Below, piece by piece: positions 53,164 to 60,075 of a stretch of 64,000 nucleotides of DNA. The number at the start of each line of letters is the position of its first letter. Position 1 is the first letter of the stretch. A program made the translations under genes and the position numbers. This DNA comes from Roseomonas sp. E05 (GTDB taxonomy: Bacteria; Pseudomonadota; Alphaproteobacteria; Acetobacterales; Acetobacteraceae): assembly GCF_030063475.1 (NCBI RefSeq), contig NZ_JASIRT010000018.1:24659-88658 (forward strand), written 5' to 3'. The notes below the pieces were generated by a model, which saw only the letters and a list, made by a program, of their open reading frames with translations, searched no databases and had not been told where the DNA came from.

Positions 53164-53686
53164 ATACTGGGCCGTGGCCCCTTATTGATCCTCTCCTGAA
53201 GGCCCTTCCTGCCATCTGCCCCGAGCGCACCCCCTGGCGGTGATCGCCTCCGCAAGCAGGCTGGCGACGGAAGCGCCTTCGAGGTGCTTTTCCGGAGCTT
53301 CGGGAGACGAGTGCACCATAAAGAAACGCCGCGCGCAGATTGAGGGAATATTTCCCACATTTAGCTCTTTCTCTGATGCTTGATTTGCGAAGAGCAGCAG
53401 AGAAAAGGCAGAAGCTTACGATCTTGAATCGCTGCCTGGGGGGATGCGCGCGGTTTCTCCGGGAGGTTTCGCCGATAGGTTTACCAAGATAAGGCAGAGT
53501 AAATTAAATTTAGTTCATTTAAGGCAATTTGAATTGCCTTACTTCTGAGTAATGTTTTGCCGGCGACCGCCAGCCAAAACACACGCAAAATTTCGCGATA
53601 TCGCCAATTAGATTGGTATGAGAACTTTTAAGAGACGTGATCCTGGCTATACTGAAGACACCGCTCAATTCCCAGGGATAAAATCA
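53164..53686. other. A+T-richer intergenic region before the sulfur-carrier gene
   Basis: Over 500 bases without a convincing gene. The right half is visibly poorer in G+C than the rest of the window, for example around GTAAATTAAATTTAGTTC near 53499. It contains the perfect palindrome at 53521-53540. It probably holds the promoter of the sulfur-carrier gene and marks the left edge of an accessory segment. Confidence 0.5.
53521..53540 (+). other. Perfect 20-base palindrome
   Basis: AAGGCAATT-TG-AATTGCCTT, a 9-bp perfect inverted repeat in the A+T-rich gap, 147 bases before the sulfur-carrier start. It could be an operator or a terminator; it is not followed by a T-run. Confidence 0.4.
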
Positions 53687-53956
53687 ATGCCTGTTGTCCT
53701 GATGCCAAGTTCTCTACGCCGATACACCGCTCAGCATCCGAAAGTTACTGTTAGCGGAGAAACAGTTTCGGCCGTCCTCAACAGTCTTGTTCAGCAAGCC
53801 CCAGAAATGCGCGGGCATCTCTTTGCTGCCGGTCAGCTCAGGCACTTTGTTGTTGTCTCCAAAAATGGACAGGATATTCGGCTGCTTCAGGGTCTTGAGA
53901 CGCCTGTCGCCGCCAATGACGAGATCCGCATTCTCGCCAGCATCGCCGGGGGTTGA
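53687..53956 (+). CDS. MoaD/ThiS-type ubiquitin-like sulfur carrier
   Basis: Beta-grasp sulfur carrier (89 aa) ending in the required Gly-Gly (ILASIAGG), the C-terminus that is adenylated and turned into a thiocarboxylate. MPVVLMPSSLRRYT and the GQDIRLLQGLETPVAANDEI segment fit MoaD/ThiS. ATG 53687 is chosen because AGGG lies nine bases upstream; an ATG at 53618 has no such site. The base composition is clearly less G+C-rich than its neighbours, a sign of acquisition. The stop overlaps the start of the E1-like gene (TTGA), so the pair works together. Confidence 0.83.
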   Translation: MPVVLMPSSLRRYTAQHPKVTVSGETVSAVLNSLVQQAPEMRGHLFAAGQLRHFVVVSKNGQDIRLLQGLETPVAANDEIRILASIAGG

Positions 53957-55140
53957 GCGCCGTGGCTGCGGAAATGCCCCTGCCCGAGTTGACCGAAGCG
54001 GAGCTGCGGCGCTTCGGCCGCCATCTGATCCTGCCGGAGTTCGGCCTTGAAGGTCAGCGCCGGCTGAAAGCCGGCAGCGTGCTACTGATCGGCGCGGGCG
54101 GCCTTGGCTGCCCGACCGCGCTCTATCTGGCTGCCGCCGGCGTCGGGCGGATCGGCCTGGTCGATGCGGATGTGGTGGAAGAGACCAACCTGCAGAGGCA
54201 GATCGCGCACGGCCACTCCACCCTCGGCCGCGCCAAGACCGAGAGCGCCGCGGCGCGGATGCGCGACCTGAACCCGGACGTGGTGATCGAGCGGCATGAC
54301 GTCTTTCTCTCGGTGGACAACGCGCTCGATCTCATCGCCCGCTACGACGTGGTGATCGACGGGACCGACAATTTCCCGACCCGCTATCTCGTCAACGATG
54401 CCTGCACGAAGCTCGGCAAGCCGAACGTCTTCGGTGGCGTGCTGCGCTTCGACGGCCAGCTCAGCGTCTTCGATGCGCGGCGCGGCCCCTGCTACCGCTG
54501 CCTGTTCCCTGAGCCACCGCCGGTTGAGCTGGCGCCGAACTGCTCCGAAGCTGGCGTGCTGGGCGTGCTGCCCGGCGTCATCGGTGCGCTGCAGGCCACC
54601 GAGGCGGTCAAGCTCCTGAGCGGCATCGGCACGCCGATGATTGGCCGCATGCTGGTCTATGACGGTCTCGACCTCAGCTTCAGCACCGTGGAGCTCGCCA
54701 AGGCCCCGAACTGCCCCTGCTGCAGCAAGCCTTCCTCCGAGATCGTGCTGCGGACGGAGCAGATGGTTTGCGCGGCGCCGCCGGTCGGTCAGACGCTCAG
54801 CCCCGCCGAGCTGCGGGCGCGGCTGGAGGCGGATGACACAATGCTCATCCTCGACGTGCGGAACCCCGATGAGTGGCTGGGGGGCACCATCCCTGGCGCC
54901 CTGCGCATTGCGAAGCCGGAGATCGAGCAGGCTGTCCAGTCGGTCCTGAGGGATGGCGGGAAGGCGGAAGGAGGGGTGCTCGGCACACTGCCGCGTGACC
55001 GGGACATCATCGTCTACTGCCAGTCCGGCATGCGCAGCAGCGCCGCGATCCGCAGCCTTGTCTCCGCCGGCTACGATCCGGCGCACCTTTTCAATCTGGA
55101 GCGGGGATTTTCAGCCTGGCGAAAAGAAGCTGAACAGTAA
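53953..55140 (+). CDS. E1-like (MoeB/ThiF) adenylyltransferase fused to rhodanese
   Basis: Activating enzyme (395 aa) for the adjacent sulfur carrier. The ATP-binding motif is LIGAGGLGCP (45-54). The adenylation region has IDGTDNFPTRY. A catalytic-type Cys197 lies in PNCSEAGVLGVLPGVIG, and zinc-binding pairs C180/C183 and C254/C257 are present. A C-terminal rhodanese domain carries the persulfide Cys356 in CQSGMR. This MoeB-rhodanese (MoeZ/MOCS3-like) architecture adenylates the carrier and then donates sulfur. Start TTG 53953 overlaps the carrier stop; GTG 53962 and ATG 53974 are alternatives. Confidence 0.88.
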   Translation: MSAVAAEMPLPELTEAELRRFGRHLILPEFGLEGQRRLKAGSVLLIGAGGLGCPTALYLAAAGVGRIGLVDADVVEETNLQRQIAHGHSTLGRAKTESAAARMRDLNPDVVIERHDVFLSVDNALDLIARYDVVIDGTDNFPTRYLVNDACTKLGKPNVFGGVLRFDGQLSVFDARRGPCYRCLFPEPPPVELAPNCSEAGVLGVLPGVIGALQATEAVKLLSGIGTPMIGRMLVYDGLDLSFSTVELAKAPNCPCCSKPSSEIVLRTEQMVCAAPPVGQTLSPAELRARLEADDTMLILDVRNPDEWLGGTIPGALRIAKPEIEQAVQSVLRDGGKAEGGVLGTLPRDRDIIVYCQSGMRSSAAIRSLVSAGYDPAHLFNLERGFSAWRKEAEQ

Positions 55141-55174
55141 ATTCATCCACAATTCTGACCCTTGCAGTGAAATC

Positions 55175-55243
55175 AATCCACGAAGAGTGTATATTCAAAT
55201 AATTTACTCCTGACTGGAGTTCCGGTAGCGCTCTCCGTGGATT
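55175..55243 (+). other. Structured intergenic element upstream of the epimerase gene
   Basis: AATCCACG-A-AGAG (55175-55187) pairs with CTCT-C-CGTGGATT (55231-55243) as a 13-bp stem with one mismatch. It encloses a second hairpin ACTCC-TGACT-GGAGT (55206-55220) in an A+T-rich setting. It lies 77 bases before the epimerase start and could be an RNA leader or an attenuator. No known riboswitch was recognised. Confidence 0.4.
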
Positions 55244-55319
55244 ATTTGTCATACGAGAAAGCGTTTCTCCCAGACTTCAACTTTCGTGATCTCCTGCCTT
55301 CAGCAAGCGGACCCCAACC

Positions 55320-56834
55320 ATGCCTCTGCAAACCAGCGCCAGCCTCATCGATGAGATAAAGAGCCTGGCTCCTCCCGGGCTTGCGGAGCTGGATTCCGGG
55401 ACACTGGCCGCCCTGCGCGGGGTGACCCGCCGGTTGATCGCGACCATGAAGAGCGAGGGCCGGCTCTCCGAAAACCCGATCGAGCTGGCGATGACCCGGA
55501 ATGTCGCCCTCCACCAGGAGGCGGCGCTGAAGCGGCTCAAGGGCCGGCGCGTCATGGTCATCGGCGGCGCCGGCTGCGTCGGCACCCGCCTGCGCACGCT
55601 GCTCGCCAGCTTCGAGCCGCAGGCGCTCGTCAGCCTTGACCTCGTCGCCCATAGCGGCCTTGGCAGCGGCATCCAGGTCGACATCCGCGACGCTGCGGCG
55701 CTGGACGCCGCCTTTGCTGAGCTGCGCCCGGAGGTGGTGTTCCACCTCGCCGCCATCCGCGAGCCCGGCCGGGCCGAGGTGGTGGTGCGGGACGCGGTGG
55801 AGACGAATGTCTACGGCACGGCGAATGTCATTGCCGCCTGCCAGCGGCATGGGGTCGCCCAGGCGGTCTATTCCTCGACGGGCAAGTGCTTCGCCTACAT
55901 CACGGACCACGTCTATACCGCCACCAAAAAACTGGCGGAGGCGCAGTGGATGGCGGCCGCCCGCCAGGATGGCCCCACCCGCTTCGTGACGACCCGCTTC
56001 ACGCATGTGCTGGAGAACGGCGTCGTCGCGCGCGACATCGCACAGGGCATCATGTCCGGCCTGGTCGGGCTGCATGGCGCGGACCGGCACTTCAACCTGC
56101 AGAATCTCCGGCAGGCGACCCATCTTCTGGTCAATGCCGTTGCCCTGGCCGGCGAGCAGGCCAGCGACAGTTTCTGGAGCGCCATCGACCTTGGCTGGCC
56201 GGTGAACACGCTGGAGATGGCGCTCTACCAGATCGACCGCGGCGGGCAGGACGTGGCCGTCCGCTTTTCGGGCGTTCCGCGGGGCTATGATGAGCAGTTC
56301 TTCCGCGGCCAGTTCGATTGGAGCGGCGAGCACGAGTACCACCCCCTGATCAACGCGCTGGAAGCGCCCAGCAACTTCACGGACAGCACCGGCACGATGA
56401 TCGGCGCGCGGGTCTCCGCCTGCCCTGAGGATCTCCTCCGGCGCGAGCTTCACCGCCTGCGCCAGGTGCTGGACGAGAACCCGCGCGAGGGCGGATTCGT
56501 GGCGGATGCGGTGGTGAAGCGAGCCCTCCTCGATGCGGTGGCCGGCCTGGCGGCCGCGATCTTCGCGTCAAGCGACCCGCTTCGGCTGCTGGACATCCTC
56601 TGGTGGGGTGCGGCGCCGAACTGGGCCGGGCCGAAGGCTGCCACGGCGCAGCGCTTCGCCCCTGTGCTCGCCCGGCTCGCCGATGCGCTGGTACAGAAGG
56701 CCGAAGCGCTCCACGGCGCCTGCGGCGCCCAGGACAAGGCGCTGGATGTCGCCGGAACCTTCCGGCAGATTCCGGGCCTTGAGGACAAGGCGAGAAGCTT
56801 GCGGGCAGCGTTCGATCTGGCGGTGGTGGGCTAG
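55320..56834 (+). CDS. NAD-dependent epimerase/dehydratase (polysaccharide-type SDR)
   Basis: Extended short-chain dehydrogenase/reductase (504 aa). A helical N-terminal extension of about 75 residues precedes the Rossmann fold. The nucleotide-binding motif is VIGGAGCVGTR (80-90), and the catalytic Tyr199 and Lys203 lie in HVYTATKKLAE. The TGKCF before it corresponds to the TDKA motif of CapD/FnlA-like dehydratases, which act on UDP-sugars. About 200 extra C-terminal residues carry no domain I recognise. It is on the same strand as the sulfur-carrier pair, 179 bases downstream. A product such as a thiolated or modified sugar is possible but not shown. Confidence 0.68.
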   Translation: MPLQTSASLIDEIKSLAPPGLAELDSGTLAALRGVTRRLIATMKSEGRLSENPIELAMTRNVALHQEAALKRLKGRRVMVIGGAGCVGTRLRTLLASFEPQALVSLDLVAHSGLGSGIQVDIRDAAALDAAFAELRPEVVFHLAAIREPGRAEVVVRDAVETNVYGTANVIAACQRHGVAQAVYSSTGKCFAYITDHVYTATKKLAEAQWMAAARQDGPTRFVTTRFTHVLENGVVARDIAQGIMSGLVGLHGADRHFNLQNLRQATHLLVNAVALAGEQASDSFWSAIDLGWPVNTLEMALYQIDRGGQDVAVRFSGVPRGYDEQFFRGQFDWSGEHEYHPLINALEAPSNFTDSTGTMIGARVSACPEDLLRRELHRLRQVLDENPREGGFVADAVVKRALLDAVAGLAAAIFASSDPLRLLDILWWGAAPNWAGPKAATAQRFAPVLARLADALVQKAEALHGACGAQDKALDVAGTFRQIPGLEDKARSLRAAFDLAVVG

Positions 56835-56860
56835 AGCATTTGTTTTTATGAGCATCTTCA

Positions 56861-56888
56861 CCCGTTCCGATGATGCCATCGGAACGGG
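56861..56888 (+). terminator. Perfect hairpin 1 after the epimerase gene
   Basis: CCCGTTCCGAT-GATGCC-ATCGGAACGGG, a perfect 11-bp stem with a 6-base loop, 26 bases after the stop. It is enclosed by AGAGCA/TGCTCT. Either a terminator or a repetitive extragenic palindrome. Confidence 0.5.
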
Positions 56889-56906
56889 ATCTGCTCTAAG
56901 ACCGCT

Positions 56907-56934
56907 CCCGATCAGGCGTGCCGGCCTGATCGGG
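56907..56934 (+). repeat. Perfect hairpin 2, tandem to the first
   Basis: CCCGATCAGGC-GTGCCG-GCCTGATCGGG, a second perfect 11-bp stem with a 6-base loop, 18 bases after the first. Same stem and loop lengths, different sequence. Tandem palindromes of this kind are typical of repetitive extragenic elements. Confidence 0.45.
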
Positions 56935-57234
56935 CCAGGACACATTGTGGCGGAAAGCTCCTGGCGGGCGGGCGCTGCCGGTTTCGGCGGGCGGCAGGTG
57001 TTCCGGCCCGGGCGCCGCAGCGTGCGGAAGGCGCGGTTTCCCTTTTCCACCGGCCCCTTCCCCGGTCCCGCCGCGCCCGGTGAATCGTCCTGAAGCGCGG
57101 GAATACAGGGGGGGCTTCGGCGAAGTGCAGGACGGCTCCATTTTTCGTCCGGCTTGTCGCCCTCCGGGTTTGACGGGCGACCGCAGGAAGGCTAGAAGCG
57201 GCTCCGCATACGCCGTGCAACTTCAACACCCTGC

Positions 57235-57327
57235 GGAGGGGTGGCCGAGTGGCCGAAGGCGGCGGTTTGCTAAACCGTTAAACGGGGATAACCCGTTTCG
57301 TGGGTTCGAATCCCATCCCCTCCGCCA
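57235..57327 (+). tRNA. tRNA-Ser(GCU)
   Basis: Complete class II tRNA: acceptor GGAGGGG/CCCCTCC, D-arm GGCCGAGTGG, anticodon loop TTGCTAA with anticodon GCT, a long variable arm with AACGGGGATAACCCGTT, T-arm G-TGGG-TTCGAAT-CCCA-T, discriminator G and an encoded CCA. It reads AGC/AGU codons. Everything to its right in the window is of accessory type, so it is the likely integration site of an island. Confidence 0.97.
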
Positions 57328-57616
57328 GTTCCCATACGAGCCGTGCTCTCCGCCTGACCGAGCATCGCGCTGAGTGGCAGGTCTCCTGGGGTTTTCGGGG
57401 CAGATCTGTTGACTGGCCCGGCGCGGAGCCGGCCGAAAATCGCTCTCCGAAGGCCAATTCTCTCCGGACCTCCTGACTTAGGCGTTTTAGTACGGAATGC
57501 AAAAACCTAGGTAAATGGCCGGTTTCAGCGCGCTCGCCTCTTGCTTCGGTTCGAACCCCACTTGCCTGAAATCCGTACTTCGAGAGCGAACACTTCGGTA
57601 CGGCCAGTCGGGCGGA
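57328..57616. other. Gene-free stretch after tRNA-Ser
   Basis: About 290 bases in which I see no gene. A GGTTCGAACCCCA stretch near 57547 resembles the T-arm of the preceding tRNA over a few bases, but too little matches to call an attachment site. Confidence 0.4.
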
Positions 57617-57778
57617 TCACTCTTCCTCCGAGAAAAGATCCTCGTCCAGGCGTTCGAATTCAACGGTTCGGCTGATTCGCACCCGAACGCCGTGCTCGAC
57701 TATCAGTTCGGTTAAGCGTTTCCCGTTGATCAGAACCACTCGCTGCGGGATCTTCGATGCGAAGTCGACGGTCTGAGC
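57617..57778 (-). pseudogene. C-terminal remnant of an Mrr-type restriction endonuclease
   Basis: Read on the minus strand this frame ends AQTVDFASKIPQRVVLINGK, then RLTELIVEHGVRVRISRTVE, then FERLDEDLFSEEE and a TGA stop at 57617-57619. It matches my memory of the C-terminus of Mrr-cat type IV restriction enzymes (VLIDGxxLxxLMIEHxVGV). No start codon or catalytic domain precedes it. The frame upstream breaks down, and the matching segment before it (QAFTGSLF) lies in another frame, suggesting a frameshift as well. About 54 codons remain. It lies just after the stop of the helicase on the same strand. Confidence 0.55.
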
Positions 57779-57882
57779 CGAAGAGGCTGCCTGTAAATGC
57801 CTGGGTCTCCGGCCGCCCGACGGTGCTGCCCGGCGCGCGCCGCTTGGGCCTCCTACACCACGAGTCGGGACGCAACGGTAGC

Positions 57883-60075
57883 TCAGGGCGGGGCATCCAA
57901 GGTGGCAGCGTCAATCAGGCCCGTTGCAATTCCCGACCAAGAAACGCGAAGCGCCTGCTTCGCACGGGTTGCTGCGACATGGAGGAGGGACCGGTACTGC
58001 ATGACGATGTCCTCCCGGTCCGCTGGATCGACCGCCGTCCGAAGCACGCCCGGCGGCGGGAATGCGGTGTCGGAGAGGAACGGAATAGACACCGCAAAGA
58101 ATTCGAGACCCTTCGCCCGGTGCATGGTCGTGATCCGGACCCCAGGAACAGCCCGATCGTCCGCGCCGGACTGAAGGAGCACCGTCTCGATCCCTGCGGC
58201 GCGTAGCGCTCCTTGAACCCTCTCCACGTCCACTTTGCGCGCGCAAAGCACGCCTATGTCGGAGAGTCGAATTCGATCTGCCGGGAGCCCGCGGAGCCAA
58301 GCTACCAGCCCCTCCAGTTCCTTCGCCTCGGATTTGTACCCGACTAGCAACGGGGCAGCCCCCTGCATGAGGCTGACGTAGCCGCGCAGTGTATCCGTCC
58401 CCTCGTCAAGGTCATCCACACTCACGCCCTCGAGGACGGAGACGGCCCAAGCGCGGATCTCTTGCGTGGTCCGGTAGTTGAGCCGAAGCTGCTTCGATCG
58501 GCCCCGGACGTTGATCCCGCAGGCGGACATATTGGCTCGCCGTCCATATATTCGCTGATGCGCGTCCCCCACGATGAAGAGAGTATTCCGGTCCCCAGAC
58601 GGGGTCTCCGGAACGATCGCCCGGATCAGCCGGAATGCTTGCTCCCCCATGTCCTGCGCCTCGTCCACGATCACAGCGGCGTAAGGGAGGTTCGGTGCCT
58701 CCGAGGTCAGGATTTCGGTCGCTTCCCGGTACGCGTCATCCGGCTCCGCAAGCCCCTCGCTGATCAGCCGCGCCCGGTAATCGGCGAAGATATCCCACAG
58801 GACAGCCCGCTTCTTGCGGTCAAGCGGGGTGCCGCGCCCAGCCCGGGACGCCTTCAGGTAGCCCCTCTGGTCGGCCACCCCCTTGGCCTGCACGATCTGC
58901 GCCCATTCCGCGCGGACGAACGGCTCGGACAGCCCCTCGGGCAGCTCGTGATCGTCGAATACCGACCGCCAGACCTGGTCGAGGCGATCGCGCGCCTCGC
59001 CGAAGAAGGCGACCTCGCGCGCGAAGCTCTTGCGCTTGAGGAACTGGGAAACCCACCGGTCTAGATTGATCACCTCGATCCGTGGCGGGCGCGCGTCCAG
59101 ATGCGCCGGACAGAGGGTCCGCAGGTTGGCCTCGATGTCATGGGCGAGGCTGGTCGTGAAGGTGGTCAGAAGCACCCGCCTGCCCGCCTGGGTCGGATCC
59201 TTCTCGATGTGGTCCGCCAGATGCTTTGCCCGGTGCATCGCAACGACCGTCTTGCCGGTCCCGGCGCCGCCCCGGACCAGGACCGGCCCGTTATAGTCCC
59301 GGTAGGCGATCTTGCGCTGTTCGGGGTGCAGGAAAACGCGCCACCCCTCGAGCCCCTCCTCAAAGACGCGACGCAGCTCCGCCTCGCTGTCCGGGATGAA
59401 GATCGTCTGGCGGCTCTGCTCCGTCTCGATCAACTGGCCGAAGGTCAGATCCGCTGGGGACGTCTGCGGCTCCGCGTCCGGCTCCCCGCCGACCCCGGTC
59501 AGTGTCTTGATCTCCTCGTCCTCATAGCCGGCCGCGACCGCGTAGAGGATCTGATAGGTGAGAGGGTCGAACCGGTCCTCCGCACCCTCCAGAGCCTCGA
59601 TCGTGGGGATGTTGCGGACCGCAGGCAACTCCTCCTCTGCCACGCCGAGCTCGCGCAGGCGCGCGTCAGAGACCGCTCCGAAGAGACGCGGAGCAGCGGG
59701 GGCCGGGATTGCCACAGGCTCCATGACCGCATCGAGCTCCTCGATGATCCGGATGCGGTTCGTCTCCGGGTCGAGCTTGACCCGGCGCCCGGCAGCCCAG
59801 CGGTAAGCCTTGTCGTGCTCGTTCACGTGCACGAACATGATGTCGCGGCTAACCTCAAAGGCGATCGCCCTGTACCCATGATCGACCCGCAGAGACTTTA
59901 TCGAGCTGTCCTTGGATCCCTCCACCGTCTCGAGATTCAGCCCGTTCGCGGACGGGTCGGACATATAGCGGGTCATCATGTCCATGAACTTGAGCGCCAC
60001 CCGGTCGGGCAGCTTCCGCAGGCTCTTCATGCAGCCGATGTCGTAGGAGACCCGCTTGGTCATCGTGCCCGTCAT
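57883..60075 (-). CDS. SF1 UvrD/Rep-like helicase with RelE/ParE-like N-terminal domain
   Basis: DNA helicase of 730 residues. Residues about 8-100 (MKSLRKLP, GYRAIAFEV, NEHDKAYRWAAGRR) look like a RelE/ParE-type toxin fold fused to the front. The motor has the Q-motif HPEQRKIA (250-257), Walker A GGAGTGKT (269-276), Walker B VDEAQD (470-475), motif III GDAHQRIYGRR (503-513), motif IV LNYRTT (532-537), motif V MHRAKGLEF (651-659) and motif VI HVAATRAKQAL (699-709). AGGAGG seven bases before ATG 60075 fixes the start, which overlaps the stop of the upstream helicase gene (ATGA). All motor motifs are intact, so this gene may still be functional. Confidence 0.85.
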   Translation of the reverse strand: MTGTMTKRVSYDIGCMKSLRKLPDRVALKFMDMMTRYMSDPSANGLNLETVEGSKDSSIKSLRVDHGYRAIAFEVSRDIMFVHVNEHDKAYRWAAGRRVKLDPETNRIRIIEELDAVMEPVAIPAPAAPRLFGAVSDARLRELGVAEEELPAVRNIPTIEALEGAEDRFDPLTYQILYAVAAGYEDEEIKTLTGVGGEPDAEPQTSPADLTFGQLIETEQSRQTIFIPDSEAELRRVFEEGLEGWRVFLHPEQRKIAYRDYNGPVLVRGGAGTGKTVVAMHRAKHLADHIEKDPTQAGRRVLLTTFTTSLAHDIEANLRTLCPAHLDARPPRIEVINLDRWVSQFLKRKSFAREVAFFGEARDRLDQVWRSVFDDHELPEGLSEPFVRAEWAQIVQAKGVADQRGYLKASRAGRGTPLDRKKRAVLWDIFADYRARLISEGLAEPDDAYREATEILTSEAPNLPYAAVIVDEAQDMGEQAFRLIRAIVPETPSGDRNTLFIVGDAHQRIYGRRANMSACGINVRGRSKQLRLNYRTTQEIRAWAVSVLEGVSVDDLDEGTDTLRGYVSLMQGAAPLLVGYKSEAKELEGLVAWLRGLPADRIRLSDIGVLCARKVDVERVQGALRAAGIETVLLQSGADDRAVPGVRITTMHRAKGLEFFAVSIPFLSDTAFPPPGVLRTAVDPADREDIVMQYRSLLHVAATRAKQALRVSWSGIATGLIDAATLDAPP

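Larger units (their letters stand above)
56833..57234. other. Intergenic region with an inverted-repeat element, between epimerase and tRNA-Ser
   Basis: About 400 bases without a convincing gene. It begins with an imperfect repeat AGAGCA ... TGCTCT (56833-56838 and 56892-56897) that encloses the first of two perfect hairpins. The rest is G+C-rich sequence with no recognised feature. Confidence 0.5.

Noticed and set aside
53618..53686. A longer N-terminus for the sulfur carrier from ATG 53618
   Set aside because: No ribosome-binding site precedes it, and the extra 23 residues do not look like part of a beta-grasp fold, while ATG 53687 has AGGG at good spacing.
57546..57575. A possible attachment-site duplicate of the tRNA-Ser 3' end
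   Set aside because: Only the GGTTCGAA-CCCA core is shared; the acceptor part does not match, so chance similarity is likely.
57515..57715. A 66-codon plus-strand frame after tRNA-Ser
   Set aside because: No domain or ribosome-binding site, and its right half lies antisense to the Mrr remnant, which has recognisable sequence.
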